Origin: Agrypnia vestita
Taxonomy: Eukaryota > Arthropoda > Insecta > Trichoptera > Phryganeidae
DNA length: 64,000 nt
Assembly (NCBI GenBank): GCA_016648135.1
Contig: JADDOH010004044.1
Span: forward strand, 62,001 to 126,000
Reading direction: 5' to 3'
This document shows, in pieces, positions 12,085 to 22,279 of this stretch (position 1 is its first letter; the number at the start of each line of letters is the position of its first letter). Both the position numbers and the translations under genes were made by a program. The notes below the pieces were generated by a model. The model searched no databases. It was not told the origin of the DNA and saw only the letters and a list, made by a program, of their open reading frames with translations.

Positions 12085-14740
12085 ATTACCTTTTAGTTAG
12101 TCACAATACTTTACGTAGAATGTGTCTATATATTAAGTTTGTGTGGAATAGCACAGACATCTTTGGAAATATACTTGAAGGTGATACATAATTTCAATTT
12201 ATCATGATCAATTTGCAAATATTAGGAGATATTCCCTGGTGATCTGGGGCGAGCAAATAAAGGATTACTTGATTTATACATACTTTATACAATATAGCAA
12301 CTGCAACATCACATACTCCTGCAACATGTGATTTCTTGCTTTATAATCAATGTATCAGGTGGTTCGATAAGGACTGGTGCCTTTTAATTAATATATATTT
12401 TTTAAAAGAAAATATAACTATCCAAAATGCAAGTGCCTTCTTGTACCATCGCCAATTTCCAGGATTGCATAATTATATATACATGCTTCACCCTTACCTA
12501 TTTTTACTTCCATTTTATATCATTTTCAAGAAAAATAATTTAATTTTTTGTTTATGAACCTATCGCAAGAATTTAGACAACAAAACCAAAACTTGAAATG
12601 GGATTAAGATCTCACATTTCTCACACCACTAAAATAAATATCAGAATTTATCGAACAACCCAATACATACTTTAAAAACAGCTGCTCTTTGTATTGTCTA
12701 TACAAAGCACATAGAAAAATATATAAATTGGCAACAGTAAACTCCTCCATTTTTTAAAATTATAGCGTTGCATAGCTGTTTGCAGCCCGAACATGACCCT
12801 TATAAAATATAGCAAGAGATAAGTCGATTGAAGTTCAGAGAGTAGATTGTAAAACAAGTATAGAGATCTTATATTAGCCATACACAAAGTCTGAAAATTT
12901 CTCTCCTTAACCTGGACAGTACCAGCTAACATTATCTACCAAATGGACATGACATATTCGCTCCCCAGGAGACAATGTCAGAAACTGACAATAACAGATA
13001 AGGTCCTTCAGAAAGTACTGCCATCAACCAAGCTGTCTGTGCCGCAGTGCTGTACATAAAATATAGAACACACATATGGTGCATTATGTGCAAAATGTAT
13101 CAATTCTGTTCATTGTTTGTTGAGGTATAAAAGTATAAAGTTTCATAGTTTTTATAATAAATTTTATTGACAACTAAACCTTATTACCTTTAATATATTT
13201 CGACAAAATTTTGTGAAATTAATGTGCTTTTTTGAAGACGTTACATATTTTTATACATATTTTTTAATTTAGGGAAAATTTGCACAATAAAACAATTGTT
13301 ACCAGACATATTCATTGTGTTTAAAACTTTATTTTAATTTAGTGGAAAATGTATTTACTTTATAAAATCTGTATAATCTATAATTAGTTTAAAATAAAAA
13401 ATTATATCATGTATAAATTTTTTTAAATAATGGTTTAAGCACAAAAATTGTGAAATAATAAAATATTTTTTTAAACTATTTACTTATAGATATTTCAGCA
13501 AACCATTACACACTCGATTTATCCATTAAGAATAGTTACATTACCATAGTTACTACTTAAATGATTTTATGCAAAACCGTATATGTATGTACTTTATTGT
13601 GCAAAATGATTGGCGTGACCACAATACTAAGCTTCAAGCACTTTGGATTTCATCAAATATCCCATGTTTTCTAATTTTAACCATGATTGTAGATTCAATT
13701 TTATCACCAGTCGTCATCACGTTCAAAATAAATATATGAGATTCTTAATGCATTTTCCACTCTAAGAAGTGCATACATAAAATAAATCTGCATGTACTAC
13801 CCAAAATAAAGTTTTTTTTTAATATGTACAATGTTATTAATACCAAAAAATTATTATCTTACGATGACACCATGTTTATTTCCATAATTTTGAATGGAAA
13901 TAGAAATAAATAATTTTCCCTTTTTTAAGAAACGTTCATGCATGACATATAAAGTACTACATCTCACAAGAGTCCAATAATTTTTCTCAAAGGAGTATAT
14001 ATTTCCAATCCCCTCATTTTTCCAACTAAACAAGGCTTTTCTTGATACATAAATTGAGAAGAAAATAACATAAAAAGTAACAAAAACATTGATATTAGAA
14101 TTGATTAAGAAAAGCATCATCTAGATATAGGTATTAAAAAATAGTATCTATTAATAATTTATTTTGTTGGCGGGCAATGCTGGACACCAGCAAAGATAAT
14201 TAGATTGTTAATTAATTGAAAATAACAGCGCACTTTGCTAAGGAAAACATCCCACAAGCTTTATACGTATTAGTGGGCAGTGTTCAGTCCCAACTGTTCA
14301 ACTAGGGGAGAGATATTCTCAATAAGAAAAACTATAAATATAATACTTACATGTATTAACACAATTCGTTCAAATGTAGTTGCGGTTAAACTATGTATTG
14401 AATATGTGTTTTAAATTAGCAATGATTAAAGAATATTATATTTATGTTAATTGTGAAAAAAATTATGCAAACTGTATTTAAACTGTGAGTTGATAGTTAT
14501 AAAATATAATTATTGTTAATAAATGTGTTTAAAATAATTTGATCATGTATTTTTTTTTCTATCACAATGGTTTAGCCGCCATTGAGTTCCAAGAGAGGGG
14601 TCCTCCGCGTGCCTGTATCTACAGCTGAAGATAAATTTACACAAATGTGAACACAAATCCTGGACTGCACATAACACCTTGCAAGGAAGATGCAAAAACC
14701 TTTAATCATGGAGACCATTTCTAACTTTAAATGGGTTCCT
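12085..14740. other. AT-rich DNA, no gene seen
   Basis: Only short AT-driven ORFs on both strands. No recognised domain and no structured repeat boundary. Confidence 0.6.
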
Positions 14741-14745
14741 TTGTA

Positions 14746-15023
14746 CAGTAAAACCCCGTAAATTCGAACCCCAATGATTCAATATTCGCCATAATTTGCA
14801 ATTTTCAAAATCCAAAAAATGAACACATTGCAGGCAGCCTCAACATGGATTTTTTTTAATTTTATTTGATTCAAAATATTTTAAAAATGGAAACTTTGAT
14901 GATGCTAAACTGTTTTATCTGTCAGAGAAAAAAAAATGTCCAATTTCTGCAAGGTTTTAATGATATTATTGACTTGTATCAAAGTGAATGAATTTTAAAA
15001 ACCTATTCCATATATTTTACTGT
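14746..15023. mobile_element. Probable Tigger/pogo MITE or solo end
   Basis: Starts CAGTAAAACCCCGT after a TA and continues AAATTCGAACCCC, the same end as the Tigger element at 40,854. A weak matching end (TTTTACTG) lies at about 15,016-15,023. The left end is clear; the right boundary is a guess. Confidence 0.5.
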
Positions 15024-15077
15024 CGTTATAGTCCAACATTTCACAAAAAATAAGTCCGATATATAGAAAAAATTCAA
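15024..15077. repeat. Dispersed repeat shared with 63,480-63,530
   Basis: A stretch of about 50 bp beginning ATAGTCCAAC and containing ACAAAAAATAAGTC recurs in the same orientation near 63,480. It is probably the edge of an uncharacterised repeat family. Confidence 0.55.
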
Positions 15078-15980
15078 ACTCGACATTTCTTCCAAAGTAT
15101 AAAGAACATTTTCTATTCAAAATTAAATGAAGAAAACTCCCGTGAGATTTTTGCTACTAGCTACGAGACACCTGTATACAGCTTGAAAGTTTTGGAATTT
15201 ATAAATTTACAAATAGGATGAATGTTTTGGGTATAAATAAGAAATTTTTAACAAAATTTGTATTATTAATGATATGTTTATATTTTGGATAAGAACATTA
15301 ATAATCACATTAAAAAAACCCTTAACCGAACCTCTTTTATGCACCCAATACAATTCTATTCTAAATAAATTCAAGGAGATTTCAAAAGAATGGCACAAAT
15401 TATAAAATTTCAGAATATAATTGGCTCGAATACCTCAAACTATTTCAATGATTTAATATTATCAATATTATGAAATACATCCGATATTTAAATACTTGAT
15501 ATTATTATAAATGTACAGAACAGAAATAATTGGTTCAGTGAGACAATTAAAATTTTAATAACCAGTTAAAGCAACCCAGTACAAGCCCGGACACTGTTGA
15601 GTAAAACCAGATCTTTGATATAATCAACAGTGCATTTATATACTTACAGGACCTGATGTATTATCTGAAACCATAAAGATGTCCCTGTACTGTTTTCTTA
15701 TTAAATAACAAATTGTAATAATAATAAAAAGAAGACTAAATAAATGTAACAGAAATTTACAATTGCATACAATTTGCAAAAATATAAAAATCTTTTCCGT
15801 GCCAAGACATTGAACTGTGGCTTATACCTGTTAGAAGCTAAGTCCAGATCATGACAGTAAATAAAATCAGTCACAAAAAGTAAATCAAAATAAATATTTT
15901 AAGACAGCTATATCATAGAATTGCCTTTAGCAATGATTAATTTTCTTCATCCTGGTAAAATTCCAAACTGTTCGGGAAAA

Positions 15981-16490
15981 TTACGGAACTTTGTTATTCT
16001 GTACTACCAAACCAATTGCCTGCTCTTCATCAAATATATAATTTAAAACCTCTGCTTCCGCTAGTTCATTTTCCAAAATACGCTGTGCTGAATGTAGAGA
16101 TAAAATTCTTGCTTTCAGTTCATCGGTTTCACTTATCAATTGATCTACTTCTTCTGGACTAGTTTCTTTGTAATCTTCATCTTCTGGCAGCACAACATTC
16201 TGAGGTATTGAGAAATATTTATCCAAAACATCATTTATTTCATTTAAGTGGGTCTTAGATTTCTTCAAACAATAATCCAATAAATTTGCACATTTCGACT
16301 TAATGTTTTTCTTGCACTGTTCGTTCAAGTCGTACGATGTAAATTGTTCTTCAGCTTGCTGGATCATTTCTTGTATTTTACATTCTACAAGACTTTTCAA
16401 TGCATCTTTCAGATATTGTCTTCCGAACTCAAAATATTGAGTTTCGTATTCTTCCGTGACTTTTTCATTTGCGCAACCGTTTCTTTCCAT
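15981..16490 (-). CDS. Mis12: Mis12-like kinetochore protein
   Basis: Probable orthologue of Mis12, a subunit of the MIS12/MIND complex that links centromeric chromatin to the NDC80 microtubule-binding complex. The 169-residue product starts at the Met of MERNG; an upstream in-frame Met (16,544) would add an 18-residue tail that does not fit the family. It begins with a short tail leading to YETQYFEFG, matching the family's (Y/E)AQFFGF. A long helical region follows, then IPQNVVLPEDEDYKETSPE (residues ~105-123), close to the animal IPxNxLLPED motif followed by a KE-T-P-like stretch. A Glu/Lys/Leu coiled coil then ends in NYIFDEE, like the family's FFDEL. It is shorter than human Mis12 (about 205 aa), similar to short insect forms. 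It appears to be one exon. The match rests on recalled sequence, not a search. Confidence 0.75.
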   Translation of the reverse strand: MERNGCANEKVTEEYETQYFEFGRQYLKDALKSLVECKIQEMIQQAEEQFTSYDLNEQCKKNIKSKCANLLDYCLKKSKTHLNEINDVLDKYFSIPQNVVLPEDEDYKETSPEEVDQLISETDELKARILSLHSAQRILENELAEAEVLNYIFDEEQAIGLVVQNNKVP

Positions 16491-16780
16491 ATTTTTATTT
16501 ATTTTTAAATCACTGAAGAAATATTGTAAAGACAACAGAAGCAAACATTAAAAACCTAAATTCACGCCAACTTCTAACCGGTTTTCCTGAATTTTTTGAC
16601 ATCCAATAAATATCTAAACAGAAAATAACAAAACTCGTTTCGATAAGCAACGAAACGGCTACAATTCAAAATATTATATGCACAGAATATAATCACAGAA
16701 TATAGACCAAATTATATGTACTGCATAGAAAAGAGATGTTTCGTTAACTGTACACCATAGAAAAGAGACAATACGCTGTA
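16491..16780. promoter_or_regulatory. Upstream region of the Mis12-like gene
   Basis: Noncoding DNA between the Mis12 start and a hAT MITE. It should contain the 5' UTR and promoter (minus strand), but I see no clear core-promoter motif. A short phrase, CATAGAAAAGAGA, occurs twice (near 16,724 and 16,756). Confidence 0.35.
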
Positions 16781-16787
16781 CACTAGG

Positions 16788-17308
16788 TAGGGAAGGTAAA
16801 AAATATCGATATATCAATATATCGATATATTTTTTCGCGATATATCGAATATCGATATTTTTTTCTGGGATAACCGATAATTTTTCTTGGCGACTTTTTT
16901 ATTTGTGGTCATTTTTTGGCGACCTTTTTTTGGGTATCTATTTCAGTTTTTTCTTGGCGACGTTCTTTTTTTTTTGGTCATCGATTTTTTTTTTTCGATA
17001 TATCGATATTTTTTTCCCGATATATAGATATATTTTTTTCGATATATCGATATTTTTTTTGTGACCTTTTTTGGGTATCTTTTTCAGTTTTTTCTGCCGA
17101 CCTTTTTTGGTCATCGATATTTTTTTCGGATAATCGATATATTTTTTCCGGTGACCTTTTTTTTTTTTGGTCGCCAAAAGCTTATTCCCCTTACATTTTT
17201 GAAAAAATATATCGATATATTTTTCGCAATGTATATCGATTATTTTCGATACTTTTTAAAAATATCGATTCGATATATATCAATATTTTTTTCATTTACC
17301 CATCCCTA
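16788..17308. mobile_element. hAT MITE rich in TCGATA, near-perfect 8-bp duplication
   Basis: Starts TAGGGAAGGTAAA and ends TTTACCCATCCCTA. It is flanked by ACACTAGG (16780-16787) and ACATTAGG (17309-17316), an 8-bp target duplication with one mismatch, as in hAT elements. The interior is a degenerate array of TATCGATA and T-runs. Reverse-complemented, its right half matches the element at 19,214-19,531, so the two are inverted copies of one family. ORFs crossing it on both strands are low-complexity artefacts. Confidence 0.8.
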
Positions 17309-17319
17309 ACATTAGGTAA

Positions 17320-18589
17320 GTGATGCGTCCGCTCTGTACCTGTAACTACTACAATGTAGTACTACATTACATTGAAGTGTACGCTTCATACTTTTTGAAG
17401 TGTAGTTCACACTACAAACTACACACACCTCTTTATTTGAAAGTACATACTTCAAATAATACATTTTATTTGAAAGTGCACACTACAAACTACATACTTT
17501 AAATTTTAAATTGAAATGTGGGGTTTTTTATGTGAAATTTTTGGGAAGACGATGTATCTAAATCAAATAATCTTTGGAAATCGAAACAACCCTCCCCCCC
17601 CATGAAATAGAAAAATTTTGCCACTGAATGACAAAATGTATGGAATTTTGGGATTGAAGAAATCACTGGAAAATGAAACAACTCTTCCCCCTCCATGGTT
17701 TAGAAATTTCGGGACCGAACGAAGAAATCTCTGGAAACTGAAACAACCCCCCCCCCCTGCATTATTTAAAAAAAATTTGGACCGAATGAAGAAAATGAAG
17801 AAATCTCCGGAAACTGAAACACCAAAACACTTTTCAAGAAACACTTCGTGTAGGTCATTACAATTTTGTAGTACTACAATTAGTTCACTTCATTAATAGT
17901 ACATTTTTTTAGTACTACAATTAGTTCACTTCGAGTAGTTTATACTACAAATGTAGTGTACTCTTTGTAGTCTTCAAACTGGTGAATGTGTATGTGTGTG
18001 TTGTAGTCTTTATTTTGAAATGTAGTTTTTTGCCTTCGCTACTGTACACATACTAGTAATGGGTCCACTCTGTACTAAGTAATACAATATAGTACTACAT
18101 TATAGTGAAGCGCACACTTCACACGTTTGTAAGTGTACTGCACACTACAAACTATAAACTTAAAATTTCAGACTTCAAATCGTACACTTTAAATTGCACA
18201 CTTCAAATTGCACACCGCAAATTTTATACTTCAAAGTACATGTTCAAATTATGACATACTTCAAACTATACACACTTTAACTTTGTGAAATTTTTTCCCA
18301 TTCCTCCGTCAGATTTTATTTTTTGGGAAGTTGATAATATGGGGAAAAGCTAAATGAGGAAAAGTTTGTGAAACTGAAACAACCCCCCGCCCCCCCCCCA
18401 TGGTTTTAAAAATGACCAAATTATGAAATGTTGGGACCAAATTAAATTAAAATTAAAAACACCTTCATCCCCCGGGATTTGAAAATTTTGTAGCAGTACA
18501 CTTTTCAAAAAGCACTTCTTGTAGGTCATTGTAGCGGATACAATTTTGTCGTACTACAATTACTTCACTTCAGACAGTTTATTGAAGTA
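17320..18589. repeat. Degenerate repeat block with CACTACAAACTACA-type words and C-rich tandem units
   Basis: Two long similar segments begin near 17,325 (GCGTCCGCTCTGTACC) and 18,060 (GGGTCCACTCTGTACT). Each is rich in CACTACAAACTA and ACTTCAAA words. At 17,570-17,830, and again near 18,370, units of about 100-115 bp carry GAAACAACCCCC runs followed by ATGGTTTxxAAATTTxGGGACCGAA. It reads as an old, partly tandem repeat, not genes; the ORFs here are caused by homopolymer tracts. Confidence 0.6.
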
Positions 18590-19213
18590 TAGTCCATCTA
18601 ACTTATCTGGAGAATGGACAAATTTGGAACTAACGACGCCACATTGAATCTTGTCACCTGTCAGATTATGATTATATGAGAGATCACAAATGTGATAGGA
18701 CTCATATCAGATGGCCCACGAATGAAGTTGATGTGACCCGGTCACTTCGTGATCACACAAATAGGGGGCCAGTCGATATACCTAGGTGAGGTTGGGTGAT
18801 CGAAAACCGTAGGTCTGAGACCTCCCGGATGGTTTCAGATCGAAGAAGCAAATGTTAATTATTTAAAATATCTATTACTGTCAACTTCTGATCTGCGGCC
18901 TAACATATGAGAATTATTAAAACAATTTCAGAAATCGCATTGATTGTAACAATTATTTAGATTCAATTTTTTTATTTTGTTTCTTCATTTGGCAGAAGAT
19001 GCTATTTATTTTATTATTTTAATAAGCGACAATATCGTAATATTGCATTTTTTGTTGAACAATACCTCAATAATTAAGGCTTAATTTAAATTGTTAACAA
19101 AAGTAATAAAAATTGGAACCTATAATGGTCAGTGGCCCCCCTGACATTTTTGAATCGTCAATTTTGCCTGACTGTTTAAAAAGTTGGGCAGCCTTGGTCT
19201 AGGTGGTGTTGCC

Positions 19214-19531
19214 TAGGGATGGGTAAATGAAAAAAAAATCGATATATATCGAATCGATATTTTTAAAAAGTATCTAAAATAATCGATATACGTTGAGAAA
19301 AATATATCGTTATATCGATATTTATTGATATTATTTTTTTCAAAAATGTAAGGGGAATAAGTTTTTGGTAACAAAAAAAAGATCACCGGAAAAATTATAT
19401 CGATTATCCGAGAAAAAATATCGATATATCAAAAAAAATATCGATATTTGATATATCGCGACAAAATATATCGACGATAAATATCGATATTTTTCAAAAA
19501 AAATATCGATATATTGTTGTTGCTATACCTA
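19214..19531. mobile_element. hAT MITE with perfect 8-bp target duplication
   Basis: Begins TAGGGATGGGTAAATG and ends TATACCTA. Exact 8-bp duplications GTGTTGCC lie at 19206-19213 and 19532-19539. The left end is the mirror image of the right end of the hAT element at 16.8-17.3 kb. The interior is a run of ATCGATAT words. Nested within the 18.6-21.0 kb transposon, so it is younger than that element. Confidence 0.85.
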
Positions 19532-20003
19532 GTGTTGCCTCCTTTATTCTCCATATAAGTTGTACAGTGGACGGACTGTTGATGAAGTGTTTCGGTACCT
19601 AATACAAATGTAGTATTCACTTTGTAGTCTTCAAACTATATAGTATGCGTTTTGTAGTCTTCATTCCGAAATGTAGTTTTTCCGTTCGCTACTACAGACC
19701 ACACTACAAACTGCAAACTATAGTCCGTCCAACTTATCTGGAGAATAAAGGAGGGCGTCCCAATCGTTGTGGTATTGCCCATAGTGTAAAAATTATCTAA
19801 TTTGTAGGGAATTTTATACACATATATAACAAGTTATTAAGCAGTATACGACACGATAAAAAACAAAAAATGTAAACTAACGTACAAATAAATTTATCAA
19901 AATATACATTCGTAAAATACACAACGTCACAAAATGGCGTTTTTTCAAAATCAAAGAAAAATACCATTTTCAGGAAAAAAAAACAAACAATAATAATTCT
20001 TTT

Positions 20004-20188
20004 AGGCTGGCGCCACATTACGCAGATCTTCCGCCGCGTTTTTTCCATTGCGCCAAATCGGCAAAGCAAATAGATCGACCGATCATCCGCGTAGTGTGTT
20101 TAATAAGCGCATATTGTATGGAAAGAAATGTAGCGATGTTCCACGACGGAAGAGGCGCGGCGGAAGATCCGCGCAGTGTGGCGCCGGT
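20004..20188. mobile_element. MITE with long GGCGCCACA-type inverted repeats
   Basis: The ends are GGCTGGCGCCACATTACGCA and the inverse of CCGGCGCCACACTGCGCGG. Both continue into GATCTTCCGCCGCG. The element at 29,506-29,882 has the same kind of end (GGCCGGCGCCACACTATGCG), so they are one family. GC-rich against an AT-rich background. No coding capacity. Confidence 0.65.
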
Positions 20189-20265
20189 TTTATTCGGTGT
20201 CTCATACCTAATGATCATGACCACCATGTTTAACTCAGTAACACCTAAGGATATCAATCGGTTTA

Positions 20266-20406
20266 GGGCCGTTGTATCAACTTGGTTTATAGTAATCTTT
20301 CGTTCAAAGCATAGATATTTTGCATTTTCCACCGATCAACTTGCTCTCGTAAAAATCTATGCTTTATATGAACTATTGCTATAAAGTAAGTTGATGCAAC
20401 CAGTCT
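20266..20406. mobile_element. Small Harbinger-like MITE, diverged copy
   Basis: Same family as 28,608-28,752. Ends GGGCCGTTGTATCAACTTGG and inverse TTGATGCAACCAGTC, with central inverted words AAAGCATAGAT and ATCTATGCTTT. TTA lies at both borders. Confidence 0.6.
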
Positions 20407-20743
20407 TTAATGTGCATAAATAAAAAAGTTTATTTTTGAAAAAAGATGTTTATACAAATGAACTCGTTAATGAATTTTGTAATAAAAAGTATAAATAATA
20501 AAAATTCTATGTAAAAAATTATCGAATAAAATATGTTCTAAAATTTTTCTCATCTTACGGCTTCTAATTCAATTTTTCCACTTATCCTTGTTCTTTTTTT
20601 CCGGATGTAGACATTTTAATGCCCATTTCCACGGCCACTTTACCTTCTTTAACTATTTTGTAAATTGCCGATTCAGAAATTGTATAATAGTAAATAAAAA
20701 ACTAAGTATGGGAAAATCATTATAAATGCATGGCAGCATTAAC

Positions 20744-20876
20744 CTAAAGTGGCGGCAATAAGTCTATGAACAAAATCAAACGGTATAATTGGGGCTTTTA
20801 GACGTTGTTCCTCTTCAAAAAACGTGTGCATTTTGAAGATTATTTCCCGAACACCGCTTTTAATGGTTTTTGGCAT
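20744..20876 (-). pseudogene. Transposase first exon in the 18.6-21.0 kb element
   Basis: Starts at an ATG (minus strand, 20876) and reads MPKTIKSG, FFEEEQ, APIIPFD, RLIAATL before a GT-like donor (ACC on the plus strand at 20742-20744). Downstream on the minus strand (about 20,690-20,580) a segment ISESAIYKIVKEGK would complete a helix-turn-helix, but I see no acceptor AG before it, so the gene is probably broken. Comparable to the ORF at 3510-3644. Confidence 0.5.
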
Positions 20877-21360
20877 GGTGACAATCTAAAATGTTCTTAA
20901 AAAACTATCGAAACAGTTGTGAACCTCTCTGTAAACAAAGTCTGTCAAAGGTCCGTCAGCTGTAGATAATCCAATATGGCGTCGTTAGTTCCAAATTTGG
21001 CCATTCTTCAGATAAGTTAGACGGACTTTACCAGACCGTACAAAGTCCATAGATTATAGATAAATATCTATAAAGCGAAATAATATATTGGCTATGCTCA
21101 TAATCTTCACATATTGTACTCTTTTATCTATGTTATATTTCGCTTTTCTGTGGTATTATCAGGGGGTGGGCACTCGTAGTACCGAGACAAATATAGAGTG
21201 GCGCCACAGAATAGCCGTGACATTATACGCTATGTTGGATAATAATATCCGGTTCCTTGTCAGCCACCATGATACCCTTGAGTCTTCGAAGCGTCTGCGC
21301 GTCTTGTTTGCTTTGACAGGTGGTTGACAAAATTGAAACTTTAAAACAGAAAACGAAGCA

Positions 21361-21604
21361 TGATGGAGGTTGCTATGGCTGAGGAAGTGAAAGTAAATGC
21401 TCTAAATTCGTCAAATAAATTATTTAATTTTATTCATCTAAATCCAGCTTTCCATTTACTAAAAAAATGTTTATAATGTTCCAGGTTTCACTGGCGGACA
21501 TATTGCTTTTTTGACTTTTAAATGTATATACGTATATTTTATATATTTTCAGATTTATCATGTCGGAACGATGCTGGTGTTATGTTTCCACTTGGAGAAC
21601 AAAT
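21361..21604 (+). other. Possible two-exon mini-ORF or upstream exon, unrecognised
   Basis: An ATG-ATG-GAG... segment (21361-21393) is followed by a good donor (GTAAAT). An acceptor after a T-rich tract (TATATATTTTCAG, ending near 21,552) joins in phase to IYHVGTMLVLCFHLENK and a stop. The spliced product would be only 28 residues and matches nothing I know. It could equally be 5' untranslated exons of the kelch gene, whose first coding exon is 620 bp downstream. Confidence 0.2.
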
Positions 21605-22226
21605 GAAATAGTCCACAGATTTCCCAGATGTGATGAATATATTGTATAATCACAAAATAATAAGTCATTGTTTTCCTTTATTTTGAATGTGTTTTGTAAA
21701 TTCTTTATCTTTTTGTATTGTAACAAACTAAATGTCTTTTATAGTGAAATTTATTATATTCATTATGTAATTGACAGTTTTCTTTGCCAATTCTTTTTCT
21801 GACTCTTATTATGAAATTGGCGGATTTGATGTAAATAAATATTTGATTCAAATTTATTGTATTTTATTTTAAAACCTGCTTTACGTTTTCAGGAATAAAT
21901 ATTAATTTATACAAATAAATAAATCAAGCTAAATGTATGTGTCGGTCGCTAGGTGGCGACTTTTAAAATTATAGAATTCATGAGTGCGCGTTCTTTATCT
22001 TCTTTATATCGTGGGTATTATATTCTCTTTTCTATGGTGGTATATAGGGTTTTTTGTTCATGCTTTATGTTTTTCGGGAACTGTCGGGTCGCGAAAAGTT
22101 GTTGTTTTTGTGTCTGCGTAACATTGCACTTATAAATAATTCGTACAGAAATATGTATTGTTTTTCCTAATGCATTAGATACACGGAATAAATCTTCCTA
22201 ATTTTAAGTCTATCGTTCAAGGAATA

Positions 22227-22279
22227 ATGGATACGGCATTGAGCAATTCGTCAAAAGATGGAACGGCAGAAAGAGGGAG
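22227..22279 (+). CDS. kel: kelch exon 1 (inferred start exon)
   Basis: ATG at 22227 in the context GGAATAATGG, 17 codons plus two bases, ending before GTAAAA. It leaves a two-base overhang (AG). The next exon accepts exactly that phase at either of two AG sites, giving Ser at the join. There is no family match in so short a sequence, so the call rests on phase, donor and position. Confidence 0.5.

Larger units (their letters stand above)
18590..21028. mobile_element. IS630/Tc1-like DNA transposon, about 2.4 kb, TA-flanked
   Basis: Terminal inverted repeats of about 50 bp: the left end starts TAGTCCATCTAACTTATCTG and the right end is its reverse complement with few changes; both continue through AAATTTGGAACTAACGACGCC. 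TA precedes and follows (18588-18589, 21029-21030). It holds a first-exon-like transposase segment on the minus strand (20,744-20,876) but no complete DDE domain, so it is not autonomous. It has been invaded by a hAT MITE (19,214-19,531) and two Harbinger-like MITEs. Extra related ends (19,537-19,577 and 19,725-19,760) lie inside. Confidence 0.65.

Noticed and set aside
16916..17323. Overlapping ORFs of 79-135 residues on both strands
   Set aside because: Low-complexity translation of TCGATA/T-run repeats inside a hAT MITE; no amino-acid pattern beyond Phe/Lys/Ile runs.
17499..17896. ORFs of 65-93 residues
   Set aside because: They arise from C-rich and A-rich tandem units; all frames are open only because stops are rare in the repeat.
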